Positions 1-8,275 of a stretch of 64,000 bases of DNA are shown here, one piece after another. The position numbers and the translations under genes were made by a program. The notes under the pieces were generated by a model. The model was not told the origin of the DNA and searched no databases. It saw nothing but the letters and a program-made list of their open reading frames with translations. The stretch comes from Streptomyces spongiicola (lineage in GTDB: Bacteria > Actinomycetota > Actinomycetes > Streptomycetales > Streptomycetaceae). The first letter of the stretch is position 1. Each line of letters begins with the position of its first letter. The stretch lies in assembly GCF_003122365.1 (NCBI RefSeq), contig NZ_CP029254.1, forward strand, positions 4,737,501 through 4,801,500, written 5' to 3'.

Positions 1-549
1 CGGCTGAACGGGCAGGTCAACGCCGCCCGTTCACGCGCCGCCTCGGCCCAGGCGGAGATCGACCGGCTGGCGGCCGCCCGGGACGAGGCGCGCGAGCGGG
101 CCACCGCGGCCCAGGAGGAGTACGAGCAGCTCAGGGCGGAGGTCGACGGGCTGGCGGTGGACGACGCCGCGCTGGCGGAACGCCACGACGCGGCGAGGCG
201 TGAACTGTCGGAGGCCGAGGAGGCCCTGTCGGCCGCCCGGGAGGCGGCCACGGCGGCCGAGCGCGAGCGTGCCGCGGTCGCCGCACGCCACGACGCCCTC
301 GCGCAGGGGCTGCGCCGCAAGGACGGCACCGGCGCGCTGCTGTCCGCCCGGGACCGGCTCGCCGGAGTGCTGGGCCCCGCCGCGGAGCTGCTGACGGTCG
401 CCCCCGGTTACGAACTCCCGGTGGCGGCCGCCCTCGGCGCGGCCGCCGACGCCGTCGCCGTCGCGGACCCCGCCACGGCGGCGGACGCCATCCGGCTGCT
501 CCGGAAGCAGGACGCGGGCCGTGCGTCCCTGCTGCTGTCCGCGCCGGTT
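1..549 (+). pseudogene. smc: SMC chromosome-condensation protein, internal fragment with hinge
   Basis: The reading frame is open from base 1 and encodes about 180 residues: a charged Ala/Glu/Arg-rich coiled coil (residues 1-100) followed by an SMC hinge (about 103-180, beginning GLRRKDGTGALL and containing AVAVADPATAADAIRLLR). SMC is a DNA-organising ATPase whose two arms meet at this hinge. The N-terminal ATPase head lies outside the window; the second arm and C-terminal head are missing because the frame leaves SMC homology near base 549 and runs through unrelated out-of-frame residues to a TGA at 628-630. smc is a single-copy core gene in actinobacteria, so this truncation is more likely a rearrangement or assembly joint than an ordinary allele. 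Family assignment is firm; the cause of truncation is inferred. Confidence 0.8.
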
Positions 550-554
550 CAGGG

Positions 555-1436
555 CGTTCCTCGTCCCGGGTCCTCCCGCTCGAACCCGGGCAGCTCTCCG
601 AGGCGGAGATCATGGCCCGGCTCTGCCTGATCGCCGCCGGCCAGGGCGCCGACGCCGACCCCGCCGCGGTCGACGAGACGGTGCTCGGCGAACTCCTCGG
701 CGCCGGGGTCCAGATCCCCGGCTCCCCCTTCGAGGGCATGGAGGTCGCCGAGGCCCGCGCCCTGCTCGACGGCGACAGCGGCCCCGAGCTGATGCTCGAC
801 GCGATGCTGCGCCTCGGCCCGTACGGGCTCTCCCTCGCCGAACTGCGGGAGCACCCCCACGGGATCGACCTCGGCCCGCTCGAGCCGCGGCTGAAGGAGG
901 TGCTCGGCACGGAGTCGGGACTCGTCCGGCTCGCCCCCGCCGAGCTGGGCGGGGAGATCGGCCGGCTGAACGAGCGGCTCGCCGCCCCGGCCCCGCCGAT
1001 GGTGCTCATCGGCAGGCGCCAGCTCCGCTCCAACAACAGCTGGCTGCACAACATCCCGTCGCTGACGGGCGGCAGCAACCGGTGCACGCTGCACATCCAC
1101 CCCGACGACGTGGCCCGGCTGGGTCTGGACACCCACGCGAGGATCGTCTCCGCAACCGGCGACCTGGTCGTGCCCGTCGAGCCCGTCGACCGCATCATGC
1201 CGGGCGTCGTCAGCCTGCCCCACGGCTGGGGACACGCCGGGTCGGCGCAGCGCACCGCCTCGCTCCACCCGGGCGTGAACGCCAACGCCCTCACCGACGA
1301 CTCCGTGACCGACGCACTTTCCGGCAACGCCGTCTTCAACGGCGCCCCGGTCACGGTCGCCCCCGCCCCGGCTCCCGCCGGCACCGACGAGACCGCCGCC
1401 CCGCAGCGGGTCCCGCTCCCGGTCGTCACGGCCTGA
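555..1436 (+). pseudogene. Molybdopterin-dependent oxidoreductase, C-terminal part
   Basis: From about base 555 a second frame encodes a convincing C-terminal portion of a MopB-superfamily enzyme (formate dehydrogenase/nitrate reductase type). The last 140 residues form the molybdopterin-dinucleotide-binding barrel, with RRQLRSNNSWLHNIP, a TLHIHPDDVARLGL segment and VSLPHGWGH typical of that domain. The residues just before the first ATG (VLPLEPGQLSEAEI, 570-611) still look like this family, so ATG 612 is not a real start; the N-terminal iron-sulfur and catalytic domains are absent because the frame begins inside the smc fragment. It ends 43 bases before the solute-binding protein gene and points the same way. 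Substrate cannot be told from this part. Confidence 0.75.
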
Positions 1437-1479
1437 GGCCGTTCCCGCGTTCCGCCCCGATCCCCCGACTGGAGGACCC

Positions 1480-2823
1480 ATGCATCCCGCCCCGGACGAC
1501 ACCGTCGTCATCGAGGCATGGCTGTCCGAGTTCCCGTTCCCCGACTTCCTGGAGCCGATCCGGGAACGCGCCCGGGAGTTCGAGAAGGCCCACCCCGGGC
1601 ACCGGATCAACATCCGCGGCTTCTCCTACCAGGAGCTTCCCGACGCGATCGCCCGGGCGGCCGCCGCGGGCCGGGCCCCCGCGGTCGCCACCTACTACGC
1701 CGGAGCCTCGCAGCTGGCGCGCGACGCCCGCGCCCAGGACGGCAGCCCGCTCTTCGTCTCCGTGGAGAAGGCCGTCGCCGGACGCACGGAGATCCTCGGC
1801 GAGGCGGTCGTCCTCGACGACTTCCTGCCGGGCGTCCGCGAGTACTACACCGTCGACGGCGACTTCACGACGATGCCGCTGACCCTCTCGACCATGCTGC
1901 TCTACGCCAACACCACCGTGCTGCGCCGCGCCGGGGTCGCCGCCGCGCCCCGGACCTGGGAGGACACCACGGCCGCGTGCGAGGCCGTCGCCCGCCTCGC
2001 CGACGGCCCCCGGCACGGCATCGCCTGGCCCGTCGACGGCAAGTTCCTGCAACACGCGGTCGCCCAGCAGGGCGCCCCGCTCGCCGACGCGGGCAACGGG
2101 CGACACGGCCGGGCCACCCGCATCGACCTGGCCTCCGACGCGGTGAAGGCGTACGTGGACTGGTGGCGCGGCCTGCACCGGGCCGGGCACTACCTGCACA
2201 CCGGCGTGCAGGAGGACTGGGCCGGCACCTTCAGGGCCTTCGCCGACCAGGAGGTGGCCCTGCGGCTGAGCTCGTCCTTCGACGCCAACTACATGGTGCG
2301 GGCGGCGGCCGCCGCCGGCTTCGACATCGAGGTCGGCGTCCTGCCCCGCAACGGTGCCCTGCCCTGCGCCGGCAACTGGATCGGCGGGGACTCGCTCTGG
2401 CTCGCGGACGGCCTGGACGAGGCGACCCGGGACGGCGCGCTGGCGTTCATGCAGTACCTGAACAGCCCCCGCGCGGCGGCCGCCTGGCACAAGGCCAGCG
2501 GCTCCGCCCCGGCGACGTACGGGTGCATCGCCCTGCTGGAGGAGGAGGGCTGGTTCGACGCGCACCCGCACCACCGGGCCACGAGCGAGCAGCTCGAACT
2601 GCGCGCCGGCCCGCCCGAGGCCCACGGCGCGGTGCTGGGCGCGTTCCATGCGGTGCAGATCGTGTTCATGGCCGCGATGGAGGAGATCCTGGCCGAGGGC
2701 GCCGACCCGGACGCCCGCCTCGCCCGGGCCACCGCCGAAGCCCAGGGGCACCTCGACGCGTACAACGCCTACGCGCTCGGGACCGGCCCGGAGACCCCCG
2801 ACTGCCTCACGGTCCGCATCTGA
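1480..2823 (+). CDS. Extracellular solute-binding protein family 1-like
   Basis: This 447-residue protein resembles the sugar-type (MalE/UgpB) solute-binding proteins of ABC importers: a two-lobed periplasmic-binding fold with motifs such as TTMPLTLSTMLLYANTTVL, TWEDTTAACEAVARLADG and FMQYLNSPRAAAAWHKASG. ATG 1480 follows a good GGAGG site (1471-1475). Unusually there is no signal peptide or lipobox: the protein begins MHPAPDDTVVIEAWLSEF and goes straight into the first beta strand, so as annotated it would stay in the cytoplasm. No permease or ATPase gene adjoins it. It could be a scavenged binding protein used as an intracellular sensor or carrier in a biosynthetic cluster, or a leader may have been lost. 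The ligand is unknown. Confidence 0.75.
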   Translation: MHPAPDDTVVIEAWLSEFPFPDFLEPIRERAREFEKAHPGHRINIRGFSYQELPDAIARAAAAGRAPAVATYYAGASQLARDARAQDGSPLFVSVEKAVAGRTEILGEAVVLDDFLPGVREYYTVDGDFTTMPLTLSTMLLYANTTVLRRAGVAAAPRTWEDTTAACEAVARLADGPRHGIAWPVDGKFLQHAVAQQGAPLADAGNGRHGRATRIDLASDAVKAYVDWWRGLHRAGHYLHTGVQEDWAGTFRAFADQEVALRLSSSFDANYMVRAAAAAGFDIEVGVLPRNGALPCAGNWIGGDSLWLADGLDEATRDGALAFMQYLNSPRAAAAWHKASGSAPATYGCIALLEEEGWFDAHPHHRATSEQLELRAGPPEAHGAVLGAFHAVQIVFMAAMEEILAEGADPDARLARATAEAQGHLDAYNAYALGTGPETPDCLTVRI

Positions 2824-2933
2824 CCGGCGCGGCTGTTCCGCACGGCGATCGCCATCTCGGGTGGTCAAGTGAACGTGCGGCACAGCGGGAGCAGAGGCGT
2901 GCGGGCAAGTAGGTCACGCTCGACGGTAGCGCC

Positions 2934-3087
2934 GCATCCGGCGACGTTCGCCCCGTCGCGACGCCCACGGCAGGCTCGGCGAATCGCTGCGTTGCCGAAT
3001 CAACCGAGGCCCACGACGAGGCCGATGCGGCGCCTTGCGATGCACCGCATCGGACGCCGCTCACCGACGGGCAAACCGTTCCTGACG
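2934..3087. repeat. Dispersed 150-bp repeat, copy A
   Basis: This non-coding stretch is about 80 percent similar by eye to 28140-28300 (copy B). Shared landmarks in the same order are GGCGACGTTCGCCCCGTCG, GTTGCCGAATCAACC/GTCGCCGAACCAACC, GGCGCCTTGCGATGCACCG and CCTGACG at the right end. Copy B has matching inverted ends; here the left end has decayed. It carries no convincing gene and looks like a small non-autonomous (MITE-like) intergenic element. Confidence 0.65.
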
Positions 3088-3096
3088 TAGTGCTAG

Positions 3097-3813
3097 CTAC
3101 TTGGTGGTCTGGCTGGGCGGCAGGGTGCGGCGACGGCGGCGAACGGTGGCTTCCGTCGCGTGTGGGGCGCTGACGGTGCAGTCCTGCGGGATGCCGCGGA
3201 TGGCGAGGGCGACGCCGCTGGTGATCTGACATCGACGGCCGATAGCGACGCCGGGACCGATGCTGATGCTGTTGCCGGTCTGGGTGTCGTCGCCGATGAC
3301 AGCCCCGAACTGGGTTGTTCCACAGCGGTAGAGGCCGAGGCCAGTGCGGATGATGACCTCGCGGTCGGGCCTGCGCATGTCGGTGGTCATATTGATGGCG
3401 GCCACGGTGACGCTCGCGGAGAGGTGCGCTCTCGCTCCGATGATCGTCCGGTTCACGCCGATCCGGTGTCCCAAGACGGCGTCCTCTCCCACGAATGCCG
3501 CGGTGACCTCGCAGTTGAAGCCGACTTGCGCCCCAGCACAGAGGACGCTGCCTTTGCGGACGGTGGTGAACTCGTGGACTTTGACGTTCGGGCCGATGAT
3601 CACGTCTTCCCCGATGATCGCCGTGGGGTGGATGGACGCACTCGGATGGATGCGCTGGTCTTCGCCGAGCATGGTCAGGGCCTCGTGCTGGAGGCCCCGC
3701 CACCGGGCCAGGAAGTCGGCCAGTCCGAACTTCTCCAGCCCCCGGTAAGTAGTGGTGGCGATGGCACCGACGGTGGGGGCGGTGATGTAGTTGCCGAGGA
3801 CGATGGGATCCAT
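3097..3813 (-). CDS. Left-handed beta-helix (hexapeptide repeat) acyltransferase
   Basis: The 238-residue product is built from repeated hexapeptides with small aliphatic residues at every sixth position (IHPSASIHPTAIIGEDVII, then about ten further turns to IGPGVAIGRRCQI), the left-handed beta-helix of LpxA/GlmU/serine acetyltransferase-type enzymes. Such enzymes form trimers and move acetyl or acyl groups onto sugars or amino acids. ATG 3813 is preferred over an upstream ATG (3873) because an AAAGG sequence lies seven bases before it. The Arg-rich tail (VRRRRRTLPPS) is unusual. The gene is divergent from the glycosyltransferase at 3900 and sits with an epimerase, so a sugar acceptor is likely; specificity is unknown. 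Confidence 0.75.
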   Translation of the reverse strand: MDPIVLGNYITAPTVGAIATTTYRGLEKFGLADFLARWRGLQHEALTMLGEDQRIHPSASIHPTAIIGEDVIIGPNVKVHEFTTVRKGSVLCAGAQVGFNCEVTAAFVGEDAVLGHRIGVNRTIIGARAHLSASVTVAAINMTTDMRRPDREVIIRTGLGLYRCGTTQFGAVIGDDTQTGNSISIGPGVAIGRRCQITSGVALAIRGIPQDCTVSAPHATEATVRRRRRTLPPSQTTK

Positions 3814-3899
3814 GTGTGAGCCTTTCGGATGAGTGCGGCAGCAGGTTTCGGCCGGGATAGGCTCGCCGTTCACCTAATGCTGGCTTGAGGGAAGTGGTG

Positions 3900-4781
3900 A
3901 TGGTCTTGACCCGGCCGCGTGTGGGTGTTGCCGTGCTGACCATGGGCGACCGCATGCCTGAGCTGCTGGCCTTGCTGGAGTCGGTGGCCAAGCAGGACGA
4001 GCCCGCCACCAGGGTTGTCGTCGTCGGGAACGGGACGGCTCTCATGGGGTTGCCGGACGGCGTGATCGCGGTGGAACTGGATGAGAACCTCGGGGTGCCA
4101 AGTGGCCGCAACGTCGCTTGGCAACGGCTGCGCGAGTTCGGTGACGTGGACGTGCTCGTGGACCTGGACGACGACGGGCTCCTGATCGACACAGGCGTGT
4201 TCCGGCGGATCGCGGACCTGTACTGGGAGGACCCCCATTTGGGCATCGTCAGTTTCCGGATCGCGGACGAGACCGGCACGACCCAGCGGCGCCACGTGCC
4301 CCGCCTGCGGGCCAAAAATCCGATGCGGCCAGGTCTTGTGACGACGTTCCTGGGCGGCGGGCACGCACTGTCGATGCCTATGCTGGAGCAAACCGGTGGC
4401 TGGCCGGACGCGTTCTTCTTCACACATGAGGAGACCGATTTGGCCTGGCGTGCAATCGACCGGGACTGGGACGTCCTCTACGAGCCGCGACTCGTTCTCC
4501 AGCACCCGAAGACCTCGCCGGCCCGGCACACCATCTACCACCGGATGACGGCACGGAACCGGGTGTGGCTTGCCAAGCGGCATCTGCCTGCGCCTCTCGT
4601 GCCGGTCTACCTCGGGGTGTGGGTGGTGCTGACCGTGGTCCGTGCGAAGTCCCTGGCGGGATTGCGGGCGTCGTTCGGCGGGTTCGCCGAGGGCATCCGG
4701 ACCAGCGGGGGCCCTCGGCGTCCCATCAGGTGGTGGACGGTGTGGCGGATGTCCCGACTGGGCAGACCGCCGGTCGTCTAA
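3900..4781 (+). CDS. Family 2 glycosyltransferase
   Basis: The 293-residue protein has the GT-A nucleotide-sugar fold: VGVAVLTMGDRMPELLALL at the N-terminus, ENLGVPSGRNVAWQRL, a DLDDDG metal/nucleotide motif (DxD equivalent), GGGHALSMPMLEQTGG acceptor region and FFTHEETDLAWRAIDRDW, as in rhamnosyl-type GT2 enzymes. A hydrophobic stretch (PLVPVYLGVWVVLTVV) near the C-terminus suggests membrane association. Several in-frame starts exist (TTG 3885, GTG 3894, GTG 3897); ATG 3900 is chosen because GAGGGA at 3886-3891 lies eight bases upstream. Its stop (4779-4781) overlaps the convergent epimerase stop by three bases. With the epimerase and hexapeptide acyltransferase it probably decorates a glycan or natural product with a modified sugar. 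Confidence 0.8.
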   Translation: MVLTRPRVGVAVLTMGDRMPELLALLESVAKQDEPATRVVVVGNGTALMGLPDGVIAVELDENLGVPSGRNVAWQRLREFGDVDVLVDLDDDGLLIDTGVFRRIADLYWEDPHLGIVSFRIADETGTTQRRHVPRLRAKNPMRPGLVTTFLGGGHALSMPMLEQTGGWPDAFFFTHEETDLAWRAIDRDWDVLYEPRLVLQHPKTSPARHTIYHRMTARNRVWLAKRHLPAPLVPVYLGVWVVLTVVRAKSLAGLRASFGGFAEGIRTSGGPRRPIRWWTVWRMSRLGRPPVV

Positions 4782-5596
4782 GCCGCCGTGGACTCCCGCA
4801 GCCAGCCGGGGGCGGCGGCCGGGGTGTCCCTCAGCCAGTTGACGTAGCGGGCCACGCCCTGGGCGACGGTGACCTTCGGCTTCCAGCCCAGGATGTTCTC
4901 CATCCGGCGGGTGGCCGCGTACCCGCCGAGCGGATCGCCGGCGGGCAGTGGGGTGTCCAAGAAGCCCGTGTTCGGGTAGTGCTCACGGACCAGTTCCGCG
5001 ACCTGGCGGACGCTGGTCGGGATGCCGGTCCCGATGTTCACGGTCTCGGTGTGGGCACGCGGGCTGACCAGGGCCCGCAGTGTGCCCTCGGCGATGTCAT
5101 CCACGTGCACCATGTCCCGCATCTGTCGGCCACCTCCATTGAGGTGCAGGGGAAGCCCCAGATGAGCGCGGGCGGCGAACCAGGCGACCACCCAGGAGTG
5201 CGAGTTCGGCTTGACAGTCTGCGGTTCGCCGTAGACGGAGAAGTACCGGACGATCGCGTACGAGGTCCCTACCTGGCCGAGGATGAGAGAGGTCTGTTCC
5301 TCGCCCCATGCCTTGGTGTTCCCGTAGACCGACACTGGCCGACGGCGGGTGAACTCGTGGAACTGCGGCGGGATGCGGCCGAGCACCGACTCCAGCAACT
5401 GCCGCATGGTCAGCAGCTCGGGAGTGTCGGTCTCCTCCGGGTTGCCGTCGCCGTAGACGCTCGCGGAGGAGACGAACACCATGCGCCGGATACGGTCCGT
5501 TGCGGCAACAGCGTCCAGGACACTCTGGGTGCCGGCGATGTTGGTGTCGATGGCGGCCAGCGGTTCACGGGTGCACGCAGCCACGTCCGCTAGAGC
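4778..5596 (-). pseudogene. NAD-dependent sugar epimerase/dehydratase, 3' part (split by IS)
   Basis: This is the C-terminal three quarters of an extended short-chain dehydrogenase that uses NAD on nucleotide sugars. Visible are VLDAVAATDRIRRMVFVSS, the SASVYGDG motif, catalytic Tyr-x-x-x-Lys in VYGNTKAWGEE and the YFSVYGEPQ substrate segment. It lacks its own start: reading backwards it enters the target duplication CCGCTAGAGC at 5587-5596 and then the IS4-family element. The missing N-terminus is at 7126-7408; joining the halves across one copy of the duplication gives a continuous frame (HAAALADVAACTREP). The gene is therefore interrupted and most likely inactive, although precise excision would restore it. 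Confidence 0.85.
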
Positions 5597-7125
5597 CAAG
5601 GCCGTTCAGTTTGCGGATGGGTGGGGTTGTCCAGGGTCCGTAAGCTGCGGTTTCGCGGACATGAGGAGCGGAGCCCCGGTAGAACTGGCAGTCGACCAAG
5701 ACAAGCCGTTCACAAGGACCGGAGGCTCCGCTGTCCGGACAGTGTGCCATCACTCGTGTCGTCACGGTGGCCGGAGGCCGGTTCGCACCCGGTCATCTCG
5801 GTGAACTCACCCAGTGCATCCCCTTCGAAATGGTCGACGAGGCATTGAAGGCCACGGGCAGGGTCCAGGAGCGGCTGCGGGACCTGCCATCCCGGGTGGT
5901 CGTCTACCTGCTGCTGGCCGGGTGCCTGTTCCCGGAGGTCGGATACCTCGGGGTCTGGCGCAAGCTCACCGGCGCTCTGGCCGGTCTGCCACTGGCCGCG
6001 CCGTCGGCAAGCGCGCTGGCCCAGGCCCGCCGCCGTATCGGCGCCACACCGCTGAAATGGCTGTTCGACCTGCTGAAAGGCCCGGTGGCCGGGCCACGGA
6101 CACCGGGAGCATGGTGGCACGGTCTGCTGGTGATCGCGCTCGACGGCACCACCCTGACGGTCCCCGACACCCCTGCCGTCCTGACCCGGTTCACCAAGCA
6201 GGCGGGCAACCACGGCGGGACCGGCTACCCGCAGGTCCGCCTGCTGACCCTGGTCGCCTGCGGCACCCGCACCCTCATCGACGCGGTCTTCGGACCCACC
6301 ACATCGGGTGAGACCACCCACGCCCCGCGCCTGCTGCCCAGCCTGCGGCCGGGGATGATCCTGCTGGCCGACCGCAACTTCGCCGCCCAGGGGCTGATCA
6401 ACGACATCGCGGCCACCGGGGCCGAGGTCCTGGTCCGGCTCAAGAACGGCCGCCGGATGCCGATCCTGGCCCGCTACCGGGACGGCTCCTACCTCTCCGC
6501 CCTCGGCCCGGTACCCGTGCGCGTCGTCGACTGCGAGATCACCATCACCACCACCGCCGGGAAACACACCGGCCTCTACCGGCTCGCCACCACTCTGCTC
6601 GACCACCACCGCCACCCCGCCGGTGAACTGGCCATGCTCTACCACCAGCGCTGGGAGATCGAAACCGCCTACCTGGAACTGAAATCGACCATCCTCGGCG
6701 GCCGGGTCCTGCGCGCCCGCACCCCCGAGGGCATCGACCAGGAGATCTACGCCCTGCTGGTGGTCCACCAACTGCTGCGGACCGCCATGGCGGACGCCAC
6801 CAGCACCCAGCCCGGCACCGACCCGGACCGGGCCGGCTTCTCCATCGCCTGGCAGGCCGCCCGCGACCAGCTCGTCCTGGCCGCGGGCATCATCGCCGAC
6901 CCGGTCGTCGACCTCGTCGGCATCATCGGTCGGCACGTCCTGGCCGGCCTGCTGCCCCAGCGGCGGCTACGGGTCAGCCCCCGCATCGTCAAACGCGCCA
7001 TCTCGAAGTACCAGGCACGAGGGCCCTGTATCGACCGGACCAGCTACAAGGCCACCACCGGCATCGAGATCCTCGCAGCCGCAGGCCCTTGACGACACGG
7101 CCCAGCCGCAAACTTCACGGCCTTG
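5597..7125 (+). mobile_element. Complete IS4-family insertion sequence, 1529 bp
   Basis: The element is bounded by 20 bp inverted repeats at 5597-5616 (CAAGGCCGTTCAGTTTGCGG) and 7106-7125, matching at 18 of 20 positions, and is flanked by a perfect 10 bp direct repeat CCGCTAGAGC at 5587-5596 and 7126-7135. Ten-base duplications are typical of the IS4 family. It carries one transposase gene and interrupts the epimerase gene. The intact ends, intact transposase and perfect duplication point to a recent insertion. Confidence 0.93.
5731..7092 (+). CDS. IS4-family transposase
   Basis: The protein is about 450 residues long, with an IS4 N-terminal helical domain (APGHLGELTQCIPFEMVDEA) and a DDE nuclease core: first Asp in VIALDGTTLTVPD, second Asp in LLADRNFAAQGL, and the Glu inside the family signature YHQRWEIETAYLELK, which fits the Y-2-R-3-E-6-K pattern exactly. 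It cuts and joins the element ends. A GTG at 5767 is possible, but homologous proteins usually carry the extra N-terminal residues SGQCAITRVVTV, which are present here in frame from a CTG at 5731 spaced five bases after GGAGG (5721-5725); I prefer that start. Intact and probably active. Confidence 0.9.
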   Translation: MSGQCAITRVVTVAGGRFAPGHLGELTQCIPFEMVDEALKATGRVQERLRDLPSRVVVYLLLAGCLFPEVGYLGVWRKLTGALAGLPLAAPSASALAQARRRIGATPLKWLFDLLKGPVAGPRTPGAWWHGLLVIALDGTTLTVPDTPAVLTRFTKQAGNHGGTGYPQVRLLTLVACGTRTLIDAVFGPTTSGETTHAPRLLPSLRPGMILLADRNFAAQGLINDIAATGAEVLVRLKNGRRMPILARYRDGSYLSALGPVPVRVVDCEITITTTAGKHTGLYRLATTLLDHHRHPAGELAMLYHQRWEIETAYLELKSTILGGRVLRARTPEGIDQEIYALLVVHQLLRTAMADATSTQPGTDPDRAGFSIAWQAARDQLVLAAGIIADPVVDLVGIIGRHVLAGLLPQRRLRVSPRIVKRAISKYQARGPCIDRTSYKATTGIEILAAAGP

Positions 7126-7408
7126 CCGCTAGAGCGGCAGCGTGGATCACGTAGTCCGAGTCGGAGACGAGCTTGCGGACCAGCGCCGTGTCCCGGATAT
7201 CGCCCAGGACCACATCGGGGTCCGACACGTGGACCCCGAACAAGTCGGCGTATACGCGCTCGGGGTAGGCGCTCATGGTGCACAGAGCGACGGGGCGGGC
7301 GCCCAGAACCCGGAGCTGGGCGACGATCCGGGAACCGATGAGGCCCGCGCCGCCGGTCACCAGCACGGTGCTGCCGGCCAGGGCGGATAGGTCTGAGGGG
7401 TGGTGCAC
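7126..7408 (-). pseudogene. NAD-dependent epimerase, 5' part (split by IS)
   Basis: This N-terminal fragment carries the Rossmann dinucleotide motif TVLVTGGAGLIGSRIVAQL and then LGDIRDTALVRKLVSDSDY and VIHAAALA, after which the frame enters the insertion element at the target duplication. GTG 7408 is the start because CTGGAGG lies four to five bases before it (minus strand). It continues in frame with 4778-5596 when the element and one duplication are removed, giving a protein of about 365 residues. On its own it lacks the catalytic Tyr/Lys and cannot be functional. Confidence 0.85.
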
Positions 7409-7774
7409 GATGCCTCCAGAAGCTGGTTCGGGTGGAACTCGCGACGGTTCGGGCGGCCAACTCGTCGGCCGCGGGTCGAGGGGCTGGTTTTGCGGGCCCC
7501 AGGGGGCGGACAGTGGACGCCGCTTCGGTGTCCGAGGCTGAGGCGGCGACAGCCGCGTGTGGGACATCAAGCCCGGTGGCGGAGCGTTTCTACAGGCGAC
7601 CCTCGTCAGGGGTCGGCGTCGTGGGTGCTGAGCGCGGGGTCCACGGTCAGGCCGTGGACGGTGTCGTGCTCGCCGTGGGTGAGCAGGCCGAGCAGGGTGG
7701 GCCTGGTTGCGGCCCCGAGCGTCCAACACCCACGACAGGAGGAGGGGCTCCAGGAGGTCGGACAGGGCGGGGGC
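7409..7774. other. Gap with a possible decayed coding stretch
   Basis: No gene can be supported here. On the minus strand, between about 7595 and 7774, codons keep the very high third-position GC of real genes, first in the frame that follows the stop of the 7775-8104 gene (LSDLLEPLLLSWVLDA) and then in another frame ending at 7604-7606 (GLLTHGEHDTVHGLTVDP). A small frameshifted or decayed gene would explain this. The remainder is the likely promoter region of the epimerase. Confidence 0.3.
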
Positions 7775-8104
7775 TCACAGGCCCTGTGCCCCGGCGTCGA
7801 GCCCCCTCTGCCGCCGGTCGATGGCTTGGGCGAGCTGGATGCTGAGGAGTTCCACTCGGCCTGGCTCCACCCTCATGACTGTGGGGAGGCGGGTTCCGCC
7901 GCGGAAATGGACCTCTACCGGCATCAGCATCTCGTCGCGGGTGCCGTCGTAGCGCAGGTCCCGGGCGATCGGCGCGATGTGGGAGACGAACGGCAAGGTG
8001 TCGGTGGCGACTTCATCGGCTGCGGCGCGGTGTGACATCTCCCCGTCCGTAGGCGGCGGTAGGGCCTCGCGGACGCTGGAGTTGTGGGCGGGCGTCGTGG
8101 CCAT
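7775..8104 (-). CDS. Conserved-looking 109-residue protein of unknown function
   Basis: I do not recognise a named family. The product is small, soluble and lacks membrane or signal segments. Its middle (FVSHIAPIARDLRYDGTRDE, MPVEVHFRGGTRLPTVM) reads like a folded beta-rich domain and the C-terminus is an amphipathic helix (LLSIQLAQAIDRRQRGL). ATG 8104 follows GAAAGGA at an eight-base distance. It is divergent from the TPR regulator at 8276 and is preceded within 24-59 bases by a perfect 36 bp palindrome, so it is a natural candidate target of that regulator. It may be a small accessory partner of the regulator, but that is only inferred from position. Confidence 0.55.
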   Translation of the reverse strand: MATTPAHNSSVREALPPPTDGEMSHRAAADEVATDTLPFVSHIAPIARDLRYDGTRDEMLMPVEVHFRGGTRLPTVMRVEPGRVELLSIQLAQAIDRRQRGLDAGAQGL

Positions 8105-8127
8105 CGTTGCTGTCCTTTCGCCGGGCA

Positions 8128-8163
8128 GGCGCAGATCGGCCCTGATCAGGGCCGATCTGCGCC
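8128..8163. promoter_or_regulatory. Perfect 36-bp palindrome in a divergent promoter region
   Basis: The 18 bases GGCGCAGATCGGCCCTGA are followed immediately by their exact reverse complement, giving a spacer-free 36 bp palindrome. It lies 24 bases upstream of the start codon at 8104 and 113 bases upstream of the regulator start at 8276. It could be a dimeric-regulator operator or a cruciform-forming element; it is not placed as a terminator, since both genes are transcribed away from it. Confidence 0.6.
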
Positions 8164-8237
8164 AATCGAGATTGGAGTGGGTGATGTTCAGTCAACGGCG
8201 GTTCGTGATTCGAGGACAGGGCCCACGATGTAGTCCT

Positions 8238-8256
8238 GCGTAATCCCGCGTAATCC
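8238..8256 (+). promoter_or_regulatory. Paired 9-bp direct repeat before the TPR regulator
   Basis: GCGTAATCC occurs at 8238-8246 and again at 8248-8256, a ten-base (one helical turn) period, ending 19 bases before the GTG start at 8276. Direct repeats on one helix face just upstream of a regulator gene are typical of autoregulatory binding sites. No experimental support. Confidence 0.4.
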
Positions 8257-8275
8257 AGGTGGGGAGGGTGACAGG

